This document shows positions 38,581 through 48,234 of a stretch of DNA of 52,500 bases, in pieces; the stretch's first letter is position 1, and every line of letters begins with the position of its first letter. A program made the position numbers and the translations under genes. The DNA comes from Chrysomallon squamiferum (taxonomy: Eukaryota > Mollusca > Gastropoda > Neomphalida > Peltospiridae): positions 18,736,091 to 18,788,590 of the forward strand of contig CM022669.1 in NCBI GenBank assembly GCA_012295275.1, in the 5' to 3' direction. The notes below the pieces were generated by a model. That model worked only from the letters and a program-made list of their open reading frames with translations. It ran no database searches and was not told the origin of the DNA.

Positions 38581-40255
38581 ATAAGAGCAAACCAAACAAC
38601 AGCCATAAATCTATTGCCAAAGAATAACTGTATTAAACATTAAAGTTAATTTATAATGTCAGCTTTTTATTTCATATCTATTTTTTCATTATTATTGTTA
38701 ATATTTATCTGTTTTGCTTCTGTTTTGTTTGTTTTGTTATTATCATTAGTTAAAATATATCGGTCTGTTTACAAACTGAAGTCCATAAAAAATTAAAGAA
38801 TGACGGATTACAATGCGCTGACATAATTGTATTTACTCTAATTTATTGCTGCTGTTATCAAGATAGACTGCTGTACAGAATTATCTAGTTCTTTTTCACC
38901 GTATTGATCTGTTTCTTGTTAAAAGCTTATTAGTTTTCGTTTTATGTTTGTTTTCATTTATAGATTTTTACTTACATATATGTTTTTTTCTCTCTCTCTC
39001 TCTTCTGTTTCTGTGCTTTTAATTATTTTATTATACATATACATTTTGAATTTAGTCATATCTTTGTTTATTTATTTGTTTAAATTAGAGATTGCATCTC
39101 TCTGTGTCTCTCACTCTCGCACGAACTCACACACAGACACACTTGTTTTTGTTTTTGTTTTGTGTTTTTCTCGTAAATTTAAATTTACAACAGAATAAAT
39201 GAATTATTTAGAATTAATTTATGCCTATATCAGATGTCTTGTTGAAATGAAAATCGAATGAATAGAAAAGAAAAAAAGAAACAACCCAGACATATTTGCA
39301 CATTAAAAAATAATAAATTATCATTAGCATCTGAATCGCTGAAAAACATGATCCAGAATGAATAAGAAAATACATTTTGTTTTGTAAAATAACGAATTTA
39401 AAATTTACATGTAAACATCTTTTATTTCTTTAAAAATAAATAAAAATACTTTTGTTGTTTAGGCTTTCATCGTTAATGTTGTTGTTGTTAATGTTGTTGG
39501 TAGAGTCTTGTCTATCATTATTTATTTATTTATTGTTTTATTAATTGTTTTTTTATTTATTTATTTATTTATTCATTCATTCATTCATTCATTCATTTAC
39601 TTATTTGTTCACTATTTATTGACCTTTTCTGTTACCATAGTTGATTATAATTATTCCTAAAACTGACAGATATAAATATCCAGGTCACAAAACATTTCAT
39701 TTCTGGGGTTGTTATAAGACATATACTCCAAAACTATATATATATATATTTTTATTTATATTGGAAATCTAATAACTATATAAGAATAATAAATAATTGC
39801 GTCTATCTAATAAAGTAGCAAAAACAACCCCCCCCCCAAACACACACACACGTTCATACACATTAACACACTCTCGAACACACCTTGAAAACCTATAAGC
39901 ATCAAATTTAGCATGACGTATTTAATGCTCAAAGCGCGTGCAGGTTTTGAAATAATTAGCTTAAATCTGTTTCCATGAACTAGTGCTCTTGAAAAATAAA
40001 AATAACAATAAAGAGTCTCCTTTCATGACAGACTATCTTAAGTAATATTGTGTCGAGTGTTTATTAAAATGAGGCATTCTTTATATATATATATATATAC
40101 TCAGTGACCGCGATTATATCTTTTTGTAATTAAATGTAAATAAACATATACAGACATTAAACAAATACAAAGCCAGAGAAATATATACACTTTTCTGCAT
40201 ACACAGAAATATATATATATATATATGCAGCAATTATTTTCATTGTTTTAATTGT
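38581..40255. other. AT-rich intergenic DNA with short repeats
   Basis: (TTTA)/(TTCA) at 39518-39603, (TA)n at about 39738-39750, C9/CA at 39829-39852, (TA)n at about 40082-40100. No gene is seen. Confidence 0.45.
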
Positions 40256-40259
40256 TTTC

Positions 40260-40480
40260 ATCATCGTTATTATTATTATTATTATTATTATTATTGTTGT
40301 TGTTGTTATTATTATTATTATTTTATCGTTACTGTTGTTGCTATCATTGTGATTATTATTATTATTATTATTGCTTTTGTTATTGTTGCTGCTGTTATTA
40401 TCGCTTTTATCATCATCAATATTATTAACAATTATTCTTATTATTTTTGTTGTTGTTGATGTTGTCGTTATCGTCACTGT
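40260..40480. repeat. (ATT)/(GTT)n, diverged
   Basis: Alternating ATT and GTT blocks with decay toward the 3' end. Confidence 0.93.
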
Positions 40481-40990
40481 CAATTATCTGTCATGTCGAT
40501 TGATTATTGTAATTTAGCGGAGTTACATATATACACTAGTAAACAAAACCTCTCTCGTTTCACTGATACAATCTTCTGATATCTATCTGTTCTTATTTTC
40601 TTTATTTTCATTTTGTTTTGTCATATCGTTCTTTTCCCCCCCCCCGCACACACATACACACTGGTTGCTTAGCGACAAAATCGTTCCCATTTTCCGATAC
40701 TTTAAGCGTATAAACAAAAGTTTGAGATGAATCAATTCATTTCAACACGTAGAGTCAGTGTCTTCAAATGAAATTGAGTAGTAATGCAGAGAGAAAAAAA
40801 AAATTAAATAAAAGCAAAAGAAGAAAATTAATATAATTTGAAAGGATGAAAATCAGCAGAGAAAATATCTGAGGCAAAGAGAACGGAAAGCAACATCGAT
40901 TTTAAACACTGCTTATTCCGACAGTAATGAAAAGTGATGTCTTTTTGAATAGAACATTTTTATTTTTTATTTTTTATTTTTTGGTCATTA
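40481..40990. other. Unique AT-rich DNA with an RFX-type X-box
   Basis: GTTGCT-T-AGCGAC at 40664-40676 fits RYYNYY-N-RRNRAC. No gene start is recognised beside it. Confidence 0.3.
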
Positions 40991-40992
40991 CG

Positions 40993-41445
40993 TTGTAGTA
41001 GTATTCGTAGAAGAAGTAGCAGTAGTGGTAGTAATAGTAGTAGTAGAAGTAGTAATAGTGGTAATAGGAGAAGTAGGAGTAGTAGTAACAGTGGTAGTAA
41101 CAGTATCAGTAGAGTAGTAGTAGCAGTAGTAGCAGTAGTAGCAGCAGCAGCAGCAGCAGTAGTAGTCGTAGTACTAGTGGAAGTAGCAGCAGCAATAGAT
41201 GTACAGTAATTACAATTGTAGTTGTAGGATCATCACTAGTAGTAATATTTCATAATACCAATAGTAGTTGTTGCAATTGTATTAGTGGTAGTAGTAGTAG
41301 TAGTAGTAGAGGTCTCATTGCTGTAGTAGTAACAATAGTGATAGTTGTGGATGTATTAGTAAGAGCAATAACAAGACAGTTGTAGAACAAACTCCAGCAG
41401 AGTAGTAATAATAGTAGTTACAACAACAACAACAACAACAACAAC

Positions 41446-41488
<43 letters not shown>

Positions 41489-41597
41489 TAATTGTTGTAG
41501 TAGTTGCAACAGTAATAGTAATAGTTGTAGTATAATAGTAATAGTAATAATATTAGTAGTACGGTAGTAATAACAGTAGTTGTGGTAACAGTTAATA

Positions 41598-41668
<71 letters not shown>

Positions 41669-41690
41669 ATCGTTGTAGGAATAGTACAGT
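40993..41690. repeat. Long diverged (AGT)n with (AAC), (AAT), (ATT)
   Basis: AGT/AGC units 40995-41350; AAC-AAT at 41419-41487; (ATT) to (AGT) at about 41598-41669. Confidence 0.95.
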
Positions 41691-42480
41691 TATTTATCAG
41701 TTTTAATTGTTATGTAATGTGATAAGAATAGTAGCAGGATTAACAAAATATTGAGGGTGTTGCTGACATGTACATTGTTGTTGTTGATGCTAATGTCGTT
41801 GTTCAAACATTATATCTGTTAATGATATCGTAGTCAACTTGTCAACAACAGAGACTAAACCAATAATTAAAACAGAAATTAATATCAAATTGAACATTAT
41901 TGTCTTTTAAAAATAAAATATGTTAATAGTTTTTTATTTTTATTTATTTATTTATTTATTCATTTAATTTGATTATTTTATTTTATTTTGTTTTGTTTAT
42001 TTATTTATTTTTTTTTAAGTTGCAAAAAACAGTTGAACATAAATTAACTTATAAAGTGAAATTTTACAATGCTGCATTTTTTGTTTTGTTTCGTTTATTT
42101 GAAATATTTAACAAAAACGCAAGAGTGAATACAGAATTCATATTTTACTTTAAAAAGATGTGATACAGGAAGAACAATAAAGTGTGCGTCCAGAAATAAA
42201 GAATGGTTATGAATATGTTTAATAATAACAAAAAATTAATTAAACAGTTTAAACAGTTTCATTTTTTAAAATTATTATTAATATTTAATTATTTATTTTT
42301 ATTTTTTATGTTATAGTTATTAATATTTTTTGTTATGTTACTAATTTGTTTACAGATATTTCTTTACTAGGCTAATCTAATAAGATGAGACGTTATAAAC
42401 AATTCTAATAAAATGCGGAGACTGTTATTATTCATTAAAATATTGTTATATATTCTATTACTTTTATCTGTTAATATTAT
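41691..42480. other. AT-rich intergenic DNA, nothing recognised
   Basis: TTTA patches at 41940-42015; no gene. Confidence 0.4.
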
Positions 42481-42483
42481 ATA

Positions 42484-42495
42484 TATATAATAATA

Positions 42496-42539
<44 letters not shown>

Positions 42540-42640
42540 TTTATTATTAATACTATTAAAACAACTAATTATAATAAAGATGATGATGATAATAATAAAA
42601 AGAAGAAGGAAAAGGAGAAGAAAAGATGAAGAAATAAAAG
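42484..42640. repeat. (AAT)n and purine-rich tail
   Basis: AAT at 42489-42539, then GATGAT and AAGAAG-type units. Confidence 0.93.
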
Positions 42641-43085
42641 AACAGTTAATAAATAATTTCTGCAAAACACTATATTATTATTTTAATGTATTGTGTTATA
42701 CTTTATTTTACTGTATTATAAATTTAATACAATCGTTATTACATTGCGTTATTTCTGTTTACATTATGATGTTTTGTGTTATGTTATACATTATCTTACA
42801 TTATAATATTTTTCATGTTTTATGTTACATTAGAAAATAATTATATACTTTTCAAGAATTACATTACTATTTCACTGTATTTTTCTGCGATTTATTTTTA
42901 CCAAAGAAAAAATAAATTACTTCACAAAACGTGGTTGATTTCTTTAAAAACAGAACATTAATAAGTTAACTTATTAATTAAGTATCAAACGAATATAAAA
43001 TAATAAATTATTAAAAGTAAGGAAATATGTAAAATAAAATATTGCAAATGAAGAAAACATAATAACAAATAAAAACTACAAACAC
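42641..43085. other. AT-rich intergenic DNA, nothing recognised
   Basis: Repeated TTACATTATA-like words but no clear array. Confidence 0.35.
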
Positions 43086-43089
43086 CATA

Positions 43090-43235
43090 AAATAAATAAA
43101 TAAATAAATAAATAAATAAAATGGAACAAATGCGACAGAATAGTATAGAATAAAAAGAAATAAAACAAAATAAAGCAAAACAAAAGTAATAAAGTAAGAT
43201 AAAATAAAATAAAATAAAATAAAATAAAATAAAAT

Positions 43236-43266
<31 letters not shown>

Positions 43267-43320
43267 AAAAAAACAAAAAAAAATAAAATAATAAAGCAAA
43301 ATAAAAAAATATATATTTTT
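43090..43320. repeat. (AAAT)n, (AAAAT)n, (AAAAC)n
   Basis: AAAT at 43090-43121; a pure pentanucleotide AAAAT block at about 43200-43237 turns into AAAAC. Confidence 0.95.
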
Positions 43321-43825
43321 TTCTTTAACTCTTTGAGATAGGCTCACTATTATCGGGCAAGTCAGTGAGCTTTTGTTTGCATCTCAACATAAACGGATTA
43401 CAAGTCTTCTTCAGGAATCAATTCGTTTTAGTTATCACCAAGCAACTTCTTGTTTTAAAACTCCGCATATCTTGTATTTGCATTCTATTGATATTTATTT
43501 CAATTCAAACGAGAAGTTCTTTACGGTTTTTCACTGGTCATACTGTAAGCGCATTATTTTAAAATTTTTATTCTGATTTAAATCGAAGATTACACTACCC
43601 TGCATTAACTAAACAACGTTCTAATGAAAATATAAAGATGCTTCATTTTCAATCTGTCTTAAGGCATTATTTTTATTTTCAAGAGAAATGTCAGGTTTCA
43701 GTTTTCTGTCTTAGAGGAAAAAAAAAGAAGTGATATAATTAAGGGAATTAGTTATCAAGGATTCAGCTGTTGACTGACAAATCTTCCCCTCCCCCCCCCT
43801 CCGCTCATTTAATAAGTTAATTAAT
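43321..43825. other. Unique AT-rich DNA, nothing recognised
   Basis: C8 run at about 43791-43798; no coding. Confidence 0.4.
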
Positions 43826-43866
43826 AAATCAGGTAATCGAAAATTTGTGTTATTAATATTATTATT

Positions 43867-43867
<1 letters not shown>

Positions 43868-43910
<43 letters not shown>
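43868..43910. repeat. (TG)n
   Basis: About 20 units, just upstream of the long hairpin. Confidence 0.97.
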
Positions 43911-43912
<2 letters not shown>

Positions 43913-43967
43913 TTGCTGACAAGAATTTGTTCATATGTTGTTTATTCGTATATATATATATAAATAC

Positions 43968-44047
43968 ATCTGTGACAGGTAATCGAAAGATTGTATATCT
44001 ATATATATATATACATACATACAATCTTTCGATTACCTGTCACAGAT
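43968..44047. repeat. Perfect 29 bp inverted repeat with (TA)n loop
   Basis: Arms 43968-43996 and 44019-44047 are exact reverse complements centred on GGTAATCGAAAGATTG, with a 22 nt TA-rich loop. A direct partial third copy, CAGGTAATCGAAAATTTGTG, lies at 43830-43849. Confidence 0.95.
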
Positions 44048-44480
44048 ACAATTATAAATATTTTAAATTATTTTTAAATCATCAAGAAAATAAAAAAAAA
44101 GGATTGTTTGATCGTTTTGTTTGTTTATTTGTTTTCTTTTGTCAGTATGAAATATTTTTTATTATTATATTTTTTGCATACATTAATTAATTTGATATTA
44201 ACAAAACATGATCTGTACTGTTAAAAAGAAATATTCATTGTAAATATATATTCCTAGATGATCTTTTTTTATCCTTTGTGTATAGCTGCTGTTCTATGGA
44301 TATTCTTATTATCTTTATATTTTTTTTCATATTTCCATTATTATCAGAAACATTTATTTTATTCTCGCAGATTTCTTTAAAAAAATAAAGCATTAAATTG
44401 ATTTTTATTAAATGTAACAAAAACGGATTATCACGTGCACACAGAAAGAAAAAAAAAAAAAAAAAAAGAAAGAAAGAAAC
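44048..44480. other. AT-rich DNA ending in poly-A
   Basis: A run at about 44450-44467, then GAAA. No gene is seen. Confidence 0.4.
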
Positions 44481-45295
44481 TTAAAATACCATTTCGATTA
44501 ACATTTACGGTTAAAAACAAATATCAATAAACGTTTAGAAGCAAAGAAATAATAAATTTTTCTTCTCGTTATGTTTTTTAAAATATTTATTTCACGTTCT
44601 CTAGATATACACACTACACATGGTGTCGGCAAGGAAGCTAAAAAGACAGTAATAACATCCTACCTTCAACGAACTCTTCCTGCATGCATTTGTTTAGCAC
44701 TGGGCAAAATAGGAAATGTTTGAAAACATTTCCTGAGTTGAGGGAAAGAAATTTTTTCTTTGGAATAAAAGACTGTCAAAGGAGATACGCTTAATGCACC
44801 ATTTTTTTCACATCCATTCCCAGTCACTTTGTATTAAAAAATAACACGATTTGTTTTCTTTAAAAAAAAAAAAAAAAAAATAAATAAAAAATAAATAAAA
44901 TAAAATTTTTTAAAATGTTTTTAGTCGTTAAATATGAAATGTTTTCACAACACTGCTTTTTTGTCCACATTCACCGTTTCTCACGAAAACAATAACAAAT
45001 TTCTTTCATGCGATAAATTGTATCTGATTGTTTGAAGAATATTTTTATTTTTTTTATTATTATTATTTTTTTTTTTAAATAAAGATTTCCAAAGTTCACT
45101 GGTTCAGTTACGTATATTGTTTTCACTGACGAGTATTTGTGACCACAGAAATAACGCACCAGCCTGTTTGTACCCAAGTCCTTGAATCGTCCACTGAACA
45201 GGTGTTTGTTAAGTACTTACAAACGTATACTGGAGTTCTTTAATGCTTCACTTGGTATCAGTAATAAATAATTAAAAAATCACTTGACACAAATT
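44480..45295. other. 3' flank of FoxQ2, AT-rich, mostly single copy
   Basis: The part nearest the gene is the probable FoxQ2 3' UTR. There is a poly-A run at about 44862-44880 and a T-rich run at about 45049-45076. No coding region is recognised. Confidence 0.5.
45044..45058 (-). terminator. Candidate FoxQ2 polyadenylation signals
   Basis: TTTATT on plus at 45044-45049 and 45053-45058 gives two AATAAA hexamers on the sense strand, about 280 nt after the stop. The region is AT-rich, so chance matches are likely. Confidence 0.3.
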
Positions 45296-45335
45296 AATAT
45301 ATATATATAAACAGATATATATATATATATATATT
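45296..45335. repeat. (TA)n abutting the FoxQ2 stop codon
   Basis: Two (TA)n runs split by a short CTGTTTA-type spacer begin immediately after the TAA (sense strand) and form the start of the 3' UTR. Confidence 0.9.
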
Positions 45336-46725
45336 ATAGTTCTTCTGAATCAGTTTTTATTGGCGAATCCGTCCGTAGTCCGTCCATTGTTTGTCGCAGT
45401 CTGTTGGCCGCTTCGGCAGAAAACATTGGCATTTGTGGTAGCATCATGGAGTACGCTGCAGACGTCGAAGCTAGCATGGGGTAGAGGTAGGAAGCGTACG
45501 TGTTCCACGACGCCGGAGTTGTAGCGTGGAACGCACTGGGTCGGACCCGAGCAGCATTGGTGACGGGCCAGGAATAGAGATCTGACGTTTTTGTGCAGAT
45601 TTCTGCAGCTCTTTGTTCTTGCAGCTCTAAACTCGCCGTGGGTGACGACACGGGGCTGGGGGACTCCGACGTTGAGCTGTTTGCCCGCGTTTCACCCGGA
45701 CTTTGATCTGCTGCTGTTGTTTTCTGCGACTGTTTCTCGTCCCCCACGTCTATGGAGGTCTGGTCCTCTCCCTCCCCCTCCGCCTCCCCCTCCGCCTCAC
45801 CCTCCTCCTCCTCCTTCGCCTCCTCCTGTATTGTTTCTGTTTTACTCTTGTTTTCTGTCACACGACTGTCAAAACTGACCTGAGGAAACGAAGGACGATC
45901 GCACACACGTTTCGGATCGGGCGCTAGAATACTTTCCATGTCGAACAGTCTTTTCTTGACGGGCGGGTTCGAAACTCCTGACTGGCCCTGCGACGGCTGG
46001 GGCTCGTTCCCTTGTCCCCGAACCCCGTTCTCGGAATCTTTATTCTCGTCGTCTTTGCCGTTGTTCACCAACCTGTCCTCTCCCCAGGTGGACTGCGGGG
46101 TGGGGGACGGGCTCGGACTGTCGTCTTCGTCCGGGACTGCGAGTCCCATGTGTTTCCTGACTTTCCTCTGAGCTCTGCGACGCCTGAAATCACCGCGTCC
46201 GAAATCCTCGACGTTGGCAGGATGCACGGCCCAGTAATGTCCCTTCCCGTTAGCGCTCCTGCCCGACTTGATGAAGCAGTCGTTGAGGGACAGGTTGTGT
46301 CGAATGCTGTTTCTCCACCCGGGCCCTCTGGTTCTGAAGTAAGCGTAGTTATCAAGAATCCACTGGTAAATGTCACTCAGCACTAGTTTCTTCTCTTTGG
46401 CACTCAGTATCGCCATTGCTATCAGCCCGATGTAACTCTGGCTGGGCTTCGGTTCTTCCTGGATGTACCTGGCCCTCAGGTCGTGTTTGTACAGGTAGCT
46501 CTGGGTGTAAGGGTCCGGCAGATGCGGGTGGTACGGAGAGATACCCAGGCTGGTGGGGTAGCCGCGGATACCGTACTGCAACCTCGCCCCGTAATCGCAC
46601 AACTGCGGCCGTTGATAATCTAAAGCTGTGAGCTGCCCCATGTTAGGTGTGAACGAAAAATACGGCCCTGGGGTGGGGATCTTCAAGCCGTAGGGTAGGA
46701 GTGCGCCAGCGTTGGTACTACACAT
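45334..46725 (-). CDS. foxQ2: Forkhead box transcription factor, FoxQ2 class (single exon, 463 aa)
   Basis: This is a nuclear DNA-binding regulator. FoxQ2 proteins in other animals pattern the anterior/apical neuroectoderm. The forkhead domain spans about residues 92-195: it begins EPKPSQSYIGLIAMAIL, contains the canonical recognition helix WRNSIRHNLSLNDCFIK (137-153), and ends in the basic wing-2 run RRRRAQRKVRKHMGL (181-195). SYIGLI in place of the usual SYIALI, and FRRRRAQRKVRKHMGL, are what I recognise as FoxQ2-type. An EH1-like Groucho motif, FDMESIL (261-267), follows the forkhead, so repressor activity is likely. Residues 301-321 are a Glu/Gly/Ala acidic tract, and the C-terminus is Ser/Pro-rich, ending in IKTDSEEL. 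The ATG has A at -3 and an in-frame TAG five codons upstream (46738-46740), which supports this start. No intron is needed. Class assignment is strong; the paralogue within spiralian FoxQ2 expansions is unresolved. Confidence 0.95.
   Translation of the reverse strand: MCSTNAGALLPYGLKIPTPGPYFSFTPNMGQLTALDYQRPQLCDYGARLQYGIRGYPTSLGISPYHPHLPDPYTQSYLYKHDLRARYIQEEPKPSQSYIGLIAMAILSAKEKKLVLSDIYQWILDNYAYFRTRGPGWRNSIRHNLSLNDCFIKSGRSANGKGHYWAVHPANVEDFGRGDFRRRRAQRKVRKHMGLAVPDEDDSPSPSPTPQSTWGEDRLVNNGKDDENKDSENGVRGQGNEPQPSQGQSGVSNPPVKKRLFDMESILAPDPKRVCDRPSFPQVSFDSRVTENKSKTETIQEEAKEEEEGEAEGEAEGEGEDQTSIDVGDEKQSQKTTAADQSPGETRANSSTSESPSPVSSPTASLELQEQRAAEICTKTSDLYSWPVTNAARVRPSAFHATTPASWNTYASYLYPMLASTSAAYSMMLPQMPMFSAEAANRLRQTMDGLRTDSPIKTDSEEL
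45763..45825 (-). repeat. In-frame purine-rich coding repeat (acidic tract of FoxQ2)
   Basis: On the coding strand, near-repeats of GAGGCGGAGGGG encode residues 301-321, a Glu run followed by Glu-Ala/Glu-Gly dipeptides. Copy changes of 6 or 12 bp would keep the frame, so length variation between alleles is expected. Confidence 0.85.
45925..45945 (-). other. EH1-like Groucho/TLE-binding motif in FoxQ2
   Basis: Residues 261-267 read FDMESIL, flanked by basic KKRL and APDPKR. This matches the FxIxxIL-type EH1 pattern found in many Fox repressors. It sits 66 residues C-terminal to the forkhead; some FoxQ2 proteins carry the motif at the N-terminus instead. Groucho recruitment is inferred from the motif. 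Confidence 0.75.
46141..46452 (-). other. Forkhead (winged-helix) DNA-binding domain of FoxQ2
   Basis: This segment codes for residues 92-195. Helix 3 keeps the base-contacting Asn, Arg and His of RNSIRHNLSLN, and SANGKGHYWAVHP forms wing 1. The basic stretch after the domain (181-192) can also act as the nuclear localisation signal. No conserved forkhead residue appears lost, so the domain should bind DNA. Confidence 0.95.
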
Positions 46726-46737
46726 CGTGGTAGTCGG

Positions 46738-46740
46738 CTA
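46738..46740 (-). other. In-frame upstream stop that fixes the FoxQ2 start
   Basis: Reading the minus strand in the FoxQ2 frame, a TAG lies five codons before the ATG at 46725-46723. No in-frame methionine lies between them. The N-terminus cannot extend further unless an upstream exon splices in after this stop. Confidence 0.9.
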
Positions 46741-46743
46741 GCC

Positions 46744-46770
46744 TTGTTGTTGTTGTTGTTGTTGTTGTTT
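46744..46770 (-). repeat. (CAA)n in the FoxQ2 5' leader
   Basis: About nine CAA units on the sense strand end about 20 nt before the start codon. Unstructured CAA leaders generally favour scanning. No function is proven here. Confidence 0.85.
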
Positions 46771-46811
46771 TGTCACAGCGCCTTGTTGTCGACCGTGCGA
46801 TGGTGCTGCAG

Positions 46812-46853
46812 CTATTCCCCAGTCGTGCGATGTGTCTCCGAATCTTTGTTCAT
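46812..46853 (-). other. Upstream ORF 2 in the putative FoxQ2 leader (13 codons plus stop)
   Basis: The ATG has A at -3 and encodes MNKDSETHRTTGE before TAG. It is out of frame with FoxQ2 and ends 86 nt before the main ATG. It matters only if transcription starts upstream, as the TATA-like box at 46974 suggests. Confidence 0.5.
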
Positions 46854-46915
46854 TGTGGGTATCCCTTACCGCTTCTGTCGTTTAATAATATTGGTACACT
46901 GCTTATAAACTTCAT
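46850..46915 (-). other. Upstream ORF 1 in the putative FoxQ2 leader (21 codons plus stop)
   Basis: This ORF starts at the ATG at 46915-46913. Its TGA overlaps the ATG of the next upstream ORF as ATGA. The two therefore form a start/stop-coupled pair upstream of FoxQ2. This is visible in sequence; translation is not shown. Confidence 0.5.
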
Positions 46916-46973
46916 CAAAGCCTTAGATAATTTTCCTTGTCAGTTTCTCACAAGGTGCTCGCGCAAAAGTACG

Positions 46974-46981
46974 CCTCTATA
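46974..46981 (-). promoter_or_regulatory. TATA-like box
   Basis: The minus strand reads CATATAGAGGCG, a weaker match to TATAWAWR. It lies about 250 nt upstream of the FoxQ2 ATG. The implied start would be about 30 nt downstream. Confidence 0.4.
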
Positions 46982-47046
46982 TGAATATTAATAAGGTCGG
47001 GAACAATCTGTGTGCTTCGCGCCTATCACTTCTGTCAGTGTCAACG

Positions 47047-47051
47047 ATTGG
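47047..47051 (-). promoter_or_regulatory. CCAAT box
   Basis: ATTGG on the plus strand gives CCAAT in the FoxQ2 sense direction, about 66-75 bp upstream of the TATA-like box. That is the usual position for NF-Y. Confidence 0.45.
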
Positions 47052-47107
47052 TCCGCGCTGCGATAATGACATTTCAAGTGACGAGGAAACGAGGCCCTTC
47101 AGCTCTG

Positions 47108-47115
47108 TGACGTCA
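47108..47115. promoter_or_regulatory. Palindromic CRE (TGACGTCA)
   Basis: This is a perfect full CRE inside GTGACGTCAC, about 160 bp upstream of the predicted start. It is a binding site for CREB/ATF-type bZIP proteins. Such sites are rare in AT-rich sequence, and this one lies in the only GC-balanced block by the gene. Confidence 0.6.
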
Positions 47116-47215
47116 CTGCGTTGTTCGTCTGCGTTCGGACTGCTTCTCTTTGGGTCATTCGCTTTTCTGCTCTCACTCGATCTGGCGTTAACGGGTGCTG
47201 TGTTGTTGTCTTTTG

Positions 47216-47216
47216 T

Positions 47217-47251
<35 letters not shown>

Positions 47252-47337
47252 CTATCTGTTTATATGTTGTTGTTTTTTTTACTGTTTAAATGTTTAAACT
47301 TTTTTTTGTATAGTTTTAATTTAAAATTAATTTTATA

Positions 47338-47372
<35 letters not shown>

Positions 47373-47382
47373 GTTGTTGTTG

Positions 47383-47430
<48 letters not shown>
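47216..47430. repeat. (TTTA)n and (ATT)(GTT)(ATT)n
   Basis: TTTA at 47216-47250, at the distal edge of the FoxQ2 promoter block. ATT-GTT-ATT in one phase at about 47338-47430. Confidence 0.96.
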
Positions 47431-47431
<1 letters not shown>

Positions 47432-47509
47432 ACACTGAAGGCTGGAATTTCAGAATTATTTATAAGAGAAAAATAAGTTAATTTTGCAGAATCTTTATTA
47501 TTGTTTTAT

Positions 47510-47565
47510 TTTATTTTATTCTATTCTATTCTATTCTATTCTATTCTATTCTATTCTATTTATTT
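47510..47565. repeat. (TTCTA)n pentanucleotide
   Basis: About eight TTCTA units (47518-47559) flanked by TTTTA units, from which they differ by one base. Confidence 0.96.
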
Positions 47566-47945
47566 ATTATTTTATTTATTACTATTACTATTAACACAAT
47601 CACCATTTATATTCAGCATCATCGTTATTAACATCGATATCATCTTCATTACCTCAAGCACTAACAGTCAACACAAGTCATTAAGCCTTAGCAAGTGTTA
47701 ATCTAATTCTGTGTGTTTGGTTTTTTATTTTTTATTTTTTCAAATTGATTGTTTAATCCATAGATAATAAAATAATCTGCATGGCACGAAGAAAATCGCC
47801 TGCTTGCAGAATCTAATTTTAAAATTAAATTTAAAAATTAGTTTTATAAAATAATAAGGAACAGGAGTCAAAAAACATCTCTTTCTGTTTACGTCTTACA
47901 TAGAAAGATATACACACATAAATAAATAATGCCCATACGCTCACA
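47566..47945. other. AT-rich intergenic DNA, nothing recognised
   Basis: A short AT palindromic patch around 47813-47838. Confidence 0.35.
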
Positions 47946-47946
47946 A

Positions 47947-48040
47947 CACACACACACACCATACACAGACACACACACACACACACACCATACACAGACA
48001 CACACACAGACACACACACAGACACACACACAGACATATA
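47947..48040. repeat. (CA)n with CACAGACA super-units
   Basis: Includes a duplicated CACACACACACCATACACAG-like segment and four CACAGACA units. Confidence 0.94.
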
Positions 48041-48144
48041 TATTTACAGGCATTCACCCACATGGATATGTTAAATAAAATGTACCTGTATAAAAACCAT
48101 CCCTAATGAAATTATAAAAGACAGAAAAGTTAAATAAAATGAGT

Positions 48145-48148
<4 letters not shown>

Positions 48149-48234
<86 letters not shown>

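Larger units (their letters stand above)
46726..47205 (-). promoter_or_regulatory. Probable FoxQ2 promoter and 5' leader
   Basis: This 480 bp block directly upstream of FoxQ2 is repeat-poor apart from the CAA run and much less AT-rich than its surroundings. It includes a TATA-like box, an inverted CCAAT box and a CRE in a plausible order, and it ends where an (ATTT)n array begins at about 47216. The start site is predicted only, at about 46945-46955. Confidence 0.65.

Noticed and set aside
45591-46386. Open frames of 70-124 codons on the plus strand across FoxQ2
   Set aside because: They are antisense shadows of the GC-rich FoxQ2 coding strand; their sequence is not family-like.
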